A stretch of DNA of 36,139 nucleotides, from NCBI GenBank assembly GCA_964559135.1, contig CAZLGG010000035.1, positions 1 through 36,139 of the forward strand, given 5' to 3'. Shown piece by piece: positions 1-7,129 of this stretch. Numbering within the stretch: position 1 is the first letter of the stretch; each line of letters opens with the position of its first letter. The notes below the pieces were generated by a model. That model was not told the DNA's origin. It did no database searches and saw nothing but the letters and a program-made list of their open reading frames with translations. The position numbers and the translations under genes were made by a program. This DNA comes from DRQF01 sp964559135. Its GTDB lineage: Bacteria > Planctomycetota > GCA-002687715 > DRQF01.

Positions 1-1
1 G

Positions 2-106
2 GTCGGACTCAGTCTCATGATCTCCACCCTCACGGGCCTCATGTTCGGGATCTATCCCGCCCGCCGAGCCGCCCAACTCGACCCCATCGAGGCCCTCCGC
101 CGCTGA
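2..106 (+). CDS. ABC transporter permease, C-terminal fragment (MacB/FtsX type)
   Basis: Only the last 34 codons are inside the window; the gene begins upstream. The visible protein is one hydrophobic helix followed by GIYPARRAAQLDPIEALRR and a TGA stop. That ending is the conserved carboxyl terminus of MacB/FtsX-family permeases, where the last membrane helix is followed by a short cytoplasmic P-A-R-x-A-A...P-I-E-A-L-R tail. In the family such permeases work with an ABC ATPase in macrolide, lipoprotein or peptide export; which of these applies cannot be told from the fragment. It converges on the phosphatase gene at 139 with 32 bp between them. Confidence 0.85.
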   Translation, partial: VGLSLMISTLTGLMFGIYPARRAAQLDPIEALRR

Positions 107-138
107 GGGTGCCGCGGTCACTCGAAACGGCAGGCGAT

Positions 139-972
139 TCAGTGGACCTCGATGACGATCAGGGTGACGTCATCATGGTGAAACGGCGCTTGGGCGAAGT
201 CGGAGAGGGCCTGAAGGATGTGGTGCTTGATTTCGGAGGGTGATTCGGTCCCGTGGGCGTCGAGGACCTCGATCAAGCGGGTCATGCCGAACCGGTCCCT
301 CTCCGGCGAGGGGACATCCAGCACGCCGTCGGTGTAGAGGAAGGCTCGATCTCCAGGGGCAAGATGCATCTGCCCCTGATCGAAACGCGCCTCCGGCTCC
401 ACGGCGAGGGGAAGGTTGGCGGGATCCGATCCGTCCGAAACGATTTCCGCGGGACGCCAACCATCGCCGTCCGCGCGACGCACGAGGATGGGAGGGGCGC
501 CGGCATAGGCGAAGCGAAGGAGTCCGTCGCGGCGATACCAGGAGAGAATCGTGGCCGTCGTCATGGCCCGGAGACCGTATTGCACGGCTTGAACGTTGAG
601 TTCCCTCAAAATCTCCGCGCCATCGGGCTGATTCATGTGCTCGATGAGCCGACGATACATCCACTCTGCAACCTGATTGACGGTGTGCCCGTGCCCACAG
701 ACATCCGCGAGGGCGATCCGAGTGAGAAGGTCGTCGCCACAGGTGCTGAACCAGTAGATGTCGCCTCCGCGCCCGCCCTCGTAGGATTCCGAATAGACGC
801 TGGCCGTCACCCCGCCGGTGCGGACGTCCTCGTCGAGATCCCGTGTACCACCCCAGACGGAACCGCACTCGAGAGCGACGGAAACGGCTCCATGCTCGGC
901 ATCGAGACGAGGCAGTCCGTCGTTGTCCTCGATGAAGCTATCACCCACTGCGGTGTGACCTCCCATTCTCAC
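139..972 (-). CDS. SpoIIE/RsbU-type PP2C serine phosphatase
   Basis: A 277-residue protein made almost entirely of a SpoIIE-like PP2C phosphatase domain. The metal-binding acidic motifs are all present: GGDIYW (69-74), LADVCGHG (89-95), YTDGVLD (213-219) and HDDVTL (266-271), so it should be active. Such enzymes dephosphorylate anti-sigma-factor antagonists or related serine-phosphorylated switch proteins. There is no PAS, GAF, HAMP or receiver domain; the first 60 or so residues are not recognisable, so the input signal must come from a partner. The start is GTG at 972; an in-frame ATG at 966 is an alternative. It lies 9 bp downstream of the DoxX gene on the same strand and is probably co-transcribed with it. 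No anti-sigma or STAS protein is encoded nearby. Confidence 0.88.
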   Translation of the reverse strand: MRMGGHTAVGDSFIEDNDGLPRLDAEHGAVSVALECGSVWGGTRDLDEDVRTGGVTASVYSESYEGGRGGDIYWFSTCGDDLLTRIALADVCGHGHTVNQVAEWMYRRLIEHMNQPDGAEILRELNVQAVQYGLRAMTTATILSWYRRDGLLRFAYAGAPPILVRRADGDGWRPAEIVSDGSDPANLPLAVEPEARFDQGQMHLAPGDRAFLYTDGVLDVPSPERDRFGMTRLIEVLDAHGTESPSEIKHHILQALSDFAQAPFHHDDVTLIVIEVH

Positions 973-981
973 GGCGCCCCA

Positions 982-1425
982 TCACTCGCAGCCCGAACCC
1001 CATTTCCGGCATACGACGCTGTCCAAACTCATCTTCCCCGCACCGGCCACGAAAAGCCAGAGACAAACGGCGAGGTAAATCGATTCGCTCTCGCGCGCCA
1101 AGTCCAGCAAGGAATCGGTCCGCGGAGCCACCGCCGTGGCCAAAGCCACGATCATGGTGATTCCGAGTCCGGCCGCGAAGAATCGGGTCGCAAGGCCGAG
1201 AACCAACGCGGCCCCGCCCACGGTTTCCAAGTAGGCGATGAAGTGGGCGTGGAAGACGGGAAACGGAATCCCCAGATCCTCGAAGAAACCCACGGGCGGA
1301 TGGGCCATCTTCCCTCTTCCCGTGCCGTAGAACATGAGTCCCAGAGTCAGACGCGCCGCCAAGGGGCCCGCCCAACTCATCCTTCCGAGGACTTCCCGCA
1401 CCCGCCGAATCCGTGTCTGCCACAT
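982..1425 (-). CDS. DoxX family membrane protein
   Basis: A 147-residue, four-helix membrane protein. The first half carries the DoxX pattern: a hydrophobic helix with LTLGLMFYGTGRGKM, then FFEDLGIPFP, then a helix beginning AYLETVGGAALVLGLATR. DoxX-family proteins are small inner-membrane proteins linked in some bacteria to quinol or thiosulfate oxidation and to redox stress, but most have no defined role. I chose ATG at 1425 because a GGAG lies 7 nt upstream of it; a longer frame from TTG at 1449 has no better signal. It is the first gene of a two-gene minus-strand unit with the phosphatase. Confidence 0.85.
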   Translation of the reverse strand: MWQTRIRRVREVLGRMSWAGPLAARLTLGLMFYGTGRGKMAHPPVGFFEDLGIPFPVFHAHFIAYLETVGGAALVLGLATRFFAAGLGITMIVALATAVAPRTDSLLDLARESESIYLAVCLWLFVAGAGKMSLDSVVCRKWGSGCE

Positions 1426-1498
1426 GAGCGTTCTCCGTTTGACCTCCAACGCCCGCCGTCCGGCGGCTATTCCCTGACACCGAGGAATTCCTTGCTTC

Positions 1499-1527
1499 TC
1501 GTTGCGGCCACCGATCCCGGCTATGAT
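1499..1527 (+). promoter_or_regulatory. Putative sigma70-like promoter upstream of the CARDB protein gene
   Basis: TATGAT at 1522-1527 resembles a -10 box and ends 30 nt before the ATG. TCGTTG lies 17 bp upstream of it at 1499-1504. The -35 match to TTGACA is poor. The same TCGT/17 bp/TATxAT arrangement recurs at 10699 and 19990, which is the main reason for listing it. Confidence 0.35.
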
Positions 1528-1557
1528 GGCGGCCAGCCAACGAAAGGGGAAGTCGCC

Positions 1558-2751
1558 ATGGTTCGCACCATCTTGCTGATCGCGCTCGTCCTGACCTGGA
1601 CGTCCACCTCCCGGGCCCAGTCGCCGGATCTCTCCGCCAACAGCATCTTCGGCCCACCTTCGGTGAGCTGCGGAGGCACCATGAGCATCACGCGAGACAT
1701 CACCAACGTGGGAATTCCTTTCACGGGGACGTTGAGTTACTCGATCTGGCTTTCGACGAACAACTTCATTTCCCCCAGCGATCTCCAGATCCAGTCCGTC
1801 ATGAGCACGAGTCCGGGCGGCCTGGGTGTCGTCAGCCTGAACGTCGTGCTTCCCAACAACGTGGCGCCCGGGTTCTATTTCCTGGGACTGGTGGTCGATC
1901 CCGCCCCCGGCGAATTCAACACGAGCAACAATGTGGTCGCGAGTTCATCCCCCCTCCAGGTCCTTCCGGGCGGGGCGCCCGATCTCGTGGCCAATTCCAT
2001 CACGGGACCGGCCACGGCAACACCGGGCTCCGTGATTCAGGTCACGAGAAACGTGAGCAATCAGGGCTGCGCGATCACCGCCCCCTTCACCTACAACGTG
2101 CGCATCTCCGCGGATCAGATCATCGACGCCGGCGATCCAGTGATCGCAGCCTTCTCGTCGGTCACGTTGGGAGCGTTGAATATCAACGCGACCCTGCCGT
2201 CGAATCTGGCCCCGGGAACATACTGGTTGGCGCTGGTCGTCGACCCCGCCGCGGGCGAGGTCGCCACGTCCAACAACCAGGTCCTGGCGACGAATTCGCT
2301 TTCCGTGGGGAACCCCTTCCCAGGCTCCGGAGAAGACCTGCTTCTCGAGACGGGCGTCAACGGCGCGCCCGACAGCACACCTTTGAAGACGGCCATGCCG
2401 GGAGACACCATTCAGGTGGCCATCAGCTCACCGGGAGGCGCTCTTTCCAACACGCCGCCGCTCCTGGTCGGACAGGTCTACCCGACGGGGACCCCCGGCC
2501 CCGGGAGCCCCACCGGGTTCCCGGAGGTCTACATCGATCCGGCGCTTGCCCTGCTGATCCTGAACGGAACGGCGCCGACGCCCTTCGGCTCGATCGTCAT
2601 TCCCCCGGCGGGCAGCGCGCTCACGCTGACGTTTGCCTACCCGGGGGGCCTCTCGGGATTCACGGCACGCGTCCAGGCCTACGCCGTGACACCCACGGCG
2701 ATGAACGGCTTCTTCGCGGCATCGGCGGCGTTGGAGATCGAGTACCCCTGA
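1558..2751 (+). CDS. Secreted protein with two CARDB domains
   Basis: A 397-residue exported protein of unknown function. It starts with a signal peptide (MVRTILLIALVLTW, likely cleavage after TSRA at residue 20). Two similar CARDB beta-sandwich repeats follow at about 23-135 and 141-250; each opens with PDL.ANSI.GP and ends with the paired motif P.G.Y.L.LVVDP.PGE...SNN. CARDB domains are Ig-like modules of bacterial surface and extracellular proteins. A third beta-rich module (about 257-397) ends in AALEIEYP and resembles the end of the large secreted protein ending at 12834. ATG at 1558 is supported by AAAGGGGA about 8 nt upstream and by the signal peptide directly after it. The gene is monocistronic; it meets the next gene tail to tail with 3 bp between stops. 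Confidence 0.82.
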   Translation: MVRTILLIALVLTWTSTSRAQSPDLSANSIFGPPSVSCGGTMSITRDITNVGIPFTGTLSYSIWLSTNNFISPSDLQIQSVMSTSPGGLGVVSLNVVLPNNVAPGFYFLGLVVDPAPGEFNTSNNVVASSSPLQVLPGGAPDLVANSITGPATATPGSVIQVTRNVSNQGCAITAPFTYNVRISADQIIDAGDPVIAAFSSVTLGALNINATLPSNLAPGTYWLALVVDPAAGEVATSNNQVLATNSLSVGNPFPGSGEDLLLETGVNGAPDSTPLKTAMPGDTIQVAISSPGGALSNTPPLLVGQVYPTGTPGPGSPTGFPEVYIDPALALLILNGTAPTPFGSIVIPPAGSALTLTFAYPGGLSGFTARVQAYAVTPTAMNGFFAASAALEIEYP

Positions 2752-2754
2752 GCC

Positions 2755-4776
2755 TCAGCGCTTCCGGGCGCGTTGCGGCGTTCGAGTCCCGTCGGGAAAG
2801 TACTCGTCGAAGTACCCGATCATCATTTCGTCCGTGCTCTGCAATCCCCACCGGACTCCGTGGGCGGCCATCTCTTTGGTCAGCCAGGGGTTTGCAGTCG
2901 TGTTGTCGAAGTCCCCAAAGCACACCAACAAAGTCCCCTTCGGCATGAGCTTCGGCTCGGCAAGGATGTAGGTGTTCTGCCAACCGAAGTCGTAGTTGGA
3001 TACCTTGAGCAGGACCTCCGAGCGACTCGCCGCCTGAAGCCGGTGGAGAGCCTCCTTGTCCGCCTCGGAGTCGACCCGCTCGAGCAGCATCTCGAGGACC
3101 GATCGACTGATGTGGCCCATTCCGCGCAACGTCCCGGTCTTTTCGTCAAAACTGAATCGAGGCCGGACGTCCGCTCGCAAGCCCTCCAGGCGGATCGCAC
3201 CCTCGAGATGCACCTCACTCGGATAGTGGGCTTCATACTCGAAGGCGCGACCTCGGTAATGCATGTGCGGCGTGAAGCTGAGGATCATGGTGTCCCGCTC
3301 GAAACGGAAGCTCGAGAAAATGCGACGCTTCGCGTGCGGAGGGACGATCAGCAGGTCGTCCTGGCACGCCGCCTCCGTGAAGACCTGATACCTGGGAGAG
3401 CTTTTCGCGAAACGTAGCCCGATCCGGCTTCGATCCGTGGTGACTCGTCCCACGGGCTGGTAATGGATGGTCATGATGATCTGATGCCCCGCCGGAATCC
3501 GTTTCGCCATGCCTTCCGGAAAAATCGTCGGCGCCTCACCCGGCACCATCAACGCAAAGTAGCCGTTTTTTCCCCCATCGAACTCCTCATACCACCTCTG
3601 GGGATCCAGGTGCTCCAGATCGATCAAAAAGAGCATGATGTGATGAACGACCTCGCGGGCTCCGGGGCGGATTTCGATCCCCGAGACCCACCGATCCTCC
3701 TTGAATCCCGGATCGATCAGAACGTGGTGATAGGGGATCTGTCCGTCGGCAGGGACCGTGAAGGGTTCCGGCATCTCGAGAACGACATCCGGCTTCCCCA
3801 TGCGCCACCCCTTGGCGAAACTTCGCGGGCGGGGACGCTCTGCGACCTTCCCCGCGGGCATGCCGGCGGCCACCCAGTCGAGAAGGGTTCGTTTCTCCCG
3901 CGGACGCAGACTCCGATCGTTGGCCCAATGGCCGAATTTCGGATCCGCCTGCCAGGGAGGCATCCGCCTCTCCGCCACCACCTCCGCCATCATCTTCCCC
4001 CACCCCGCCGCGTCCTCCCAAGTCAGGAGCGGGAAAGGTCCGATCTCGCCCGGTCGATGGCATTCCTGACAACGGCGCTGGAGAATGGGTTCGACGTCGC
4101 GATAGTAGGTCACCTTCGCGTGGGGGTCGGTCCGTTCGAATCGGCCGATGTGGCAGCCGGGCGCCTCGGTCGTCGCGACGGGAGGCTTGCGTCCGTCGAG
4201 GAGCGCGCTCAGGGCATCGCGCAGGTAGAGTTTTTCGGGATGGGCCTTCCCCTTGCCCGCAGCCATGCCGCTCTCGAGTGTGTACTGGTCGTCCACCGCT
4301 CCGTGAAACCGGAGTCGACCCGCGACGTCCACGACGAAGACCTCCGTGCATCGGATGGCCCCCAATCTGTCCGCCAAGCGATTCCCCTCGTCTCGAATCA
4401 ACGGGAACCCCAACCCACCTCGCCGCGCGAACTCCCGGATGTCCTCGATGTCATCCTGCCGATTCGAATCCACGCCCAGGAATTGCACGCCGCGAGGGGC
4501 GAACTCCTTGGCCAAGGCCTCCAACTTGGGGGCGTAGAGTTTGGAAATGGGGCAGCCCACGCCGAAGAAGCAGACCGCCGTCAGCTTGCGGCCCTTGGCA
4601 CGGGTCGGGATGGACTGAAGAGCTCCGTCCAGATCCTGGAGATCGATCGTCTCGAGTACGTCCCCCACGACCGGAGGAGGTGCATGGGGCTCATCCTGGG
4701 CGGAAACGGAGTCGATCACCGCGAAGGACGTCAATCCGATGAGGACGAGGAAAAACTTGCAAAATGTCATGGACAT
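2755..4776 (-). CDS. Redoxin / cytochrome c / Cu-monooxygenase-like fusion protein
   Basis: A 673-residue exported fusion protein. Domains in order: signal peptide (1-26); AhpC/TSA-Redoxin thioredoxin fold (about 35-195); a cytochrome c-like segment with a single CQECH haem site (236-240) followed by RMPPWQADP (271-279); and a C-terminal half resembling the copper type II ascorbate-dependent monooxygenase fold, with His pairs typical of copper sites: VHHIM (377-381), TIHYQP (436-441) and PHMHYRG (503-509). The redoxin has one cysteine (GVGCPIS, C75) where thioredoxins have CxxC, so a disulfide reductase role is unlikely. Multi-domain proteins of this kind occur in Planctomycetota and Acidobacteriota, generally without a tested function. 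An extracytoplasmic redox or oxygenation role is inferred. ATG at 4776 has GGAG 5 nt upstream. Confidence 0.87.
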   Translation of the reverse strand: MSMTFCKFFLVLIGLTSFAVIDSVSAQDEPHAPPPVVGDVLETIDLQDLDGALQSIPTRAKGRKLTAVCFFGVGCPISKLYAPKLEALAKEFAPRGVQFLGVDSNRQDDIEDIREFARRGGLGFPLIRDEGNRLADRLGAIRCTEVFVVDVAGRLRFHGAVDDQYTLESGMAAGKGKAHPEKLYLRDALSALLDGRKPPVATTEAPGCHIGRFERTDPHAKVTYYRDVEPILQRRCQECHRPGEIGPFPLLTWEDAAGWGKMMAEVVAERRMPPWQADPKFGHWANDRSLRPREKRTLLDWVAAGMPAGKVAERPRPRSFAKGWRMGKPDVVLEMPEPFTVPADGQIPYHHVLIDPGFKEDRWVSGIEIRPGAREVVHHIMLFLIDLEHLDPQRWYEEFDGGKNGYFALMVPGEAPTIFPEGMAKRIPAGHQIIMTIHYQPVGRVTTDRSRIGLRFAKSSPRYQVFTEAACQDDLLIVPPHAKRRIFSSFRFERDTMILSFTPHMHYRGRAFEYEAHYPSEVHLEGAIRLEGLRADVRPRFSFDEKTGTLRGMGHISRSVLEMLLERVDSEADKEALHRLQAASRSEVLLKVSNYDFGWQNTYILAEPKLMPKGTLLVCFGDFDNTTANPWLTKEMAAHGVRWGLQSTDEMMIGYFDEYFPDGTRTPQRARKR

Positions 4777-4878
4777 CGGGTCTCCGTGGACGGCGAACCT
4801 GAGGATAGCCCCTCACGCGACTCTCTTCGACATTTTCGAGGATTTGAACTGAAGACTCGGGTCCGCCATCATGCCGGC

Positions 4879-5142
4879 ATGAGCGACCTGCCCCTTCCGA
4901 AGAAGAACGAGGCTCTCCTAGCCGTCAAGAAGGCCCTTCGCCTGTGTCCCGAATGCGGTCTCGTCTACGAGGATGTCTTCGCCAACAGCCACAGGACCGA
5001 CCCGGAAGATCCGGAATCCGTCCGTTTCTATTTCCAGTTCATCCATGGAAAGAGCGAGTGCATCGCCCACGCCCATGCCGGCGATTTCGCCGAATGGCTC
5101 GCCGCGGCAAAGACCCGCGAAGACGCCGATCCCTCCCCGTGA
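4879..5142 (+). CDS. Small Cys/His-rich protein, possible zinc ribbon
   Basis: An 87-residue protein I do not recognise. It has a CPECG knuckle (C23, C26) and a second cluster H56, C61, H64 and H66, enough ligands for one zinc site. Between them is an acidic stretch, and FAEWLAAAK closes the fold. It has no signal peptide or membrane segment, so it is probably cytosolic. It is transcribed divergently from the redoxin fusion (102 bp between starts) and converges on the M20 peptidase gene. There is no clear Shine-Dalgarno before ATG 4879. The frame extends further upstream, but that part is antisense to the redoxin gene. The Cys/His arrangement is the main argument for a real gene. Confidence 0.55.
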   Translation: MSDLPLPKKNEALLAVKKALRLCPECGLVYEDVFANSHRTDPEDPESVRFYFQFIHGKSECIAHAHAGDFAEWLAAAKTREDADPSP

Positions 5143-5144
5143 TT

Positions 5145-5173
5145 CTGGAAACGGAACGGCTCAGGTTTTCCGG
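5145..5173. terminator. Weak hairpin between convergent genes
   Basis: CTGGAAAC (5145-5152) can pair with GTTTTCCGG (5165-5173) with one bulge and one G-T pair. It sits across the tail-to-tail junction of the small Cys/His protein and the M20 peptidase, including the peptidase stop codon. It could serve as a shared terminator, but the stem is weak and there is no clean T-run. Confidence 0.3.
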
Positions 5174-6552
5174 CGACGCCGCTTGATCGTCTCCATCTCC
5201 TCGAAGAACTTGGCGAAGGCCTTGATGCCCCCGTAGGCCTGACCCCAGTCGAAGTTCTCATTGGGGGCATGATAGCCATGCTCCGGGAGAGACAATCCCA
5301 GGAAAAGAACCGGAGTCTTCAAGACTTTCGCCATCGTCGGCACGGCGCCGATGGAGCCGCCTTCACGCACGAAAACGGGTTCCTTGCCGAAGCCAAACTG
5401 GACCGATCGACGGATCATGTCCGCGAGAGGCCCCTCGGCGACCCCCTTGTACGGATTCAACGTCGACTCCGGGACGACGCGCACATCGGGATTCTTGTCC
5501 TTCACGAACCGCTTCAGCGCCGCGATGATCTTGCGAGGCTTCTGGGCGGGAACGAGCCTCATCGAGATCTTCGCTTCCGCCCGAGGGGGAACCACCGTTT
5601 TGACCCCCGGCCCCTGGTATCCGCCGACGATCCCGTGCACCTCGAGGGTCGGCATGGCCCAGATGCGCTTCATCACCTCCAACTCGTCGTCGACGCGAAG
5701 ACTCTTGAAGCCGTGATCCTGTTTGAACTTCTCCGTGGAGAATCCGGATTCCTTGAATTCCTGAAGTTCCTTACGCGTGGGCTTGGCAACGTCGTCGTAG
5801 AACCCGGGAATCTTCACCTTCCCGGTCCGCGCGTCGTGCATCTGCGCAATGAGCTGACAGAGCTCCCCCACCGGGTTGCGCGCGGCGCCTCCGGTGGTCC
5901 CGGAATGCTCGTCCGTCGTCCCCGTTTCCAGGGTCAAGGTGAATCCTTGTAGGCCTCGCAGTCCGGCAGGGCACGCAGGCTTGTCTCGGGAAATCCAGAT
6001 CGTGTCCGAGACGACGACCGCGTCTGCCGAAAGGTGCTTCTGAGCCGCCTTGATTCCGGCCTCGAAACTCGGGCTGCCGATCTCCTCTTCGAGTTCCCAG
6101 AGGAACTTGATATTCACTTCGACACCGGCATCGAGAGCATGGCGGGCGGCGAACACGGCGGCAAGCGCCGGGCCCTTGTCGTCCGTGGTCCCGCGGCCCC
6201 AGTACGTGCCGCCCTTGCTCACGAACGTGAACGGATCGGTTCTCCATTCGTCCGGGTCGCCGCCGGGTTGGACGTCCATGTGGTTGTAGACGAGAACGGT
6301 CGGAGCCTTGGACGAGACCTTGGCCTCCGCAAAGACGATGGGGTTCCCCGGTGTCCGGAGCACCCGCGTCTTGAAACCCATGGCATTCAGGGTGTGGACG
6401 CTGGCTTCGGACATGCGCAGCACGTCGGCCTGGTGGGCCGGGTCCATGCTGACGCTGGGGATCTCGACAAACTCCTTCAGCAGAGCTTCAAAGCTGTCAC
6501 GTTTCGACGCGGCATAGGTCTCGACCCTGTGCTTTTGCACCTTTTCGGTCAT
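5161..6552 (-). CDS. M20 family metallopeptidase (dipeptidase)
   Basis: A 463-residue cytosolic enzyme of the M20 peptidase family, CNDP-like dipeptidase branch. Visible motifs: the metal ligands in YNHMDVQP (H91, D93), the bridging aspartate in GRGTTDDKGP (D124), the catalytic/metal glutamate cluster WELEEEIGS (E155-E157), and the distal histidine in LPEHGYHAPNENFD near the end. The inserted dimerisation (lid) domain occupies the middle (about 205-365). Length fits the family. Enzymes of this branch hydrolyse dipeptides or short N-acyl peptides with two zinc or manganese ions; the substrate cannot be read from sequence. ATG 6552 follows AAGGAGG at 5 nt, a strong ribosome site. It is divergent from panD and appears monocistronic. 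Confidence 0.9.
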   Translation of the reverse strand: MTEKVQKHRVETYAASKRDSFEALLKEFVEIPSVSMDPAHQADVLRMSEASVHTLNAMGFKTRVLRTPGNPIVFAEAKVSSKAPTVLVYNHMDVQPGGDPDEWRTDPFTFVSKGGTYWGRGTTDDKGPALAAVFAARHALDAGVEVNIKFLWELEEEIGSPSFEAGIKAAQKHLSADAVVVSDTIWISRDKPACPAGLRGLQGFTLTLETGTTDEHSGTTGGAARNPVGELCQLIAQMHDARTGKVKIPGFYDDVAKPTRKELQEFKESGFSTEKFKQDHGFKSLRVDDELEVMKRIWAMPTLEVHGIVGGYQGPGVKTVVPPRAEAKISMRLVPAQKPRKIIAALKRFVKDKNPDVRVVPESTLNPYKGVAEGPLADMIRRSVQFGFGKEPVFVREGGSIGAVPTMAKVLKTPVLFLGLSLPEHGYHAPNENFDWGQAYGGIKAFAKFFEEMETIKRRRRKT

Positions 6553-6654
6553 GTCGCCCTCCTTGGCGTGCGGCGGCCCCGGGGCCTTCCACCGGCCCGA
6601 GGATACCTTGGCGGACCGACGGCGGATTGTTAACCCCTTTCTGCGGGGAATTTG

Positions 6655-6668
6655 GGGTCGAACGACCC
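6655..6668. promoter_or_regulatory. Inverted repeat upstream of panD, possible operator
   Basis: GGGTCG-AA-CGACCC is a perfect 6-bp inverted repeat with a 2-bp centre, 30 bp before the panD start in the 146-bp space between panD and the divergent peptidase. A 12-bp perfect palindrome GGCCCCGGGGCC lies further up at 6575-6586. Either could bind a dimeric regulator; in G+C-rich DNA, chance is also plausible. Confidence 0.25.
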
Positions 6669-6698
6669 GATTTCCCGGTTTTCCGAGGACAGGACGGT

Positions 6699-7079
6699 AT
6701 GCGCAAATTCATGCGAGCCAAAATACACCGGGCTCGAGTCACACAATGCGATCTGAACTACGTGGGGTCCATCACAATCGATGAGGACCTCCTGCGAGCC
6801 GTCCAAATCCACCCCAACGAATCCGTCCACGTCTATGACATCGACAACGGCGCCCGCTTCGAAACCTACGTCATCCTTGGAAAGGCGGGTTCCGGGGAGA
6901 TCGGCGTGAATGGCGCCGCCGCTCACCTCACGGCCCCCGGACATCGACTCATCATCGTGGCCTTCGAAGGGCTCGAGGACGACGCTCTCCCGACTCATGT
7001 CAGCCGCGTCGTGGTCTGCGACGACGAGAACCGCATCACCCAGCGTCTCCTGCATCCGAGCGCGTTCCCCGAGCGATGA
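6699..7079 (+). CDS. panD: Aspartate 1-decarboxylase
   Basis: A 126-residue protein, exactly the usual length of PanD. It converts L-aspartate to beta-alanine for pantothenate and coenzyme A synthesis. The enzyme is made as a proenzyme that cuts itself between Gly and Ser to form a pyruvoyl cofactor; here the site is YVGS (G23-S24). Other family signatures are the N-terminal AKIHRARVT, NGARFETYVI, and SGEIGVNGAAAHL followed by GHRLIIVAF. ATG 6699 has GAGGACAGG just upstream and matches the family start. No panB or panC is adjacent. The downstream neighbour converges on it. Confidence 0.96.
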   Translation: MRKFMRAKIHRARVTQCDLNYVGSITIDEDLLRAVQIHPNESVHVYDIDNGARFETYVILGKAGSGEIGVNGAAAHLTAPGHRLIIVAFEGLEDDALPTHVSRVVVCDDENRITQRLLHPSAFPER

Positions 7080-7082
7080 CGA

Positions 7083-7108
7083 AGGGGCCGGCCGGAAGGC
7101 TCGCCCCT
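7083..7108. terminator. GC-rich hairpin between panD and the pentahaem cytochrome gene
   Basis: AGGGGC (7083-7088) pairs with GCCCCT (7103-7108). An inner stem GCC/GGC closes a GGAA tetraloop (7091-7100), with one C-C mismatch and one G-T pair between the two stems. It starts 4 bp after the panD stop and lies before the end of the convergent cytochrome gene, so it can act in both directions. There is no T-run. Confidence 0.5.
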
Positions 7109-7129
7109 CCCATCGTCAAGCGGACGTGT

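Noticed and set aside
253..1557. Upstream extension of the CARDB protein frame
   Set aside because: The extension is antisense to the phosphatase and DoxX genes and lies before a clear signal peptide and ribosome site at 1558.
4460..4480. tRNA T-arm-like GATTCGAATCC
   Set aside because: It lies within the redoxin fusion gene and no other tRNA arms can be placed around it.
6608..6636. Possible panD promoter TTGGCG with a TAACCC box 17 bp later
   Set aside because: The -35 box is fair but the -10 box does not match TATAAT well, and the distance to the start is long.
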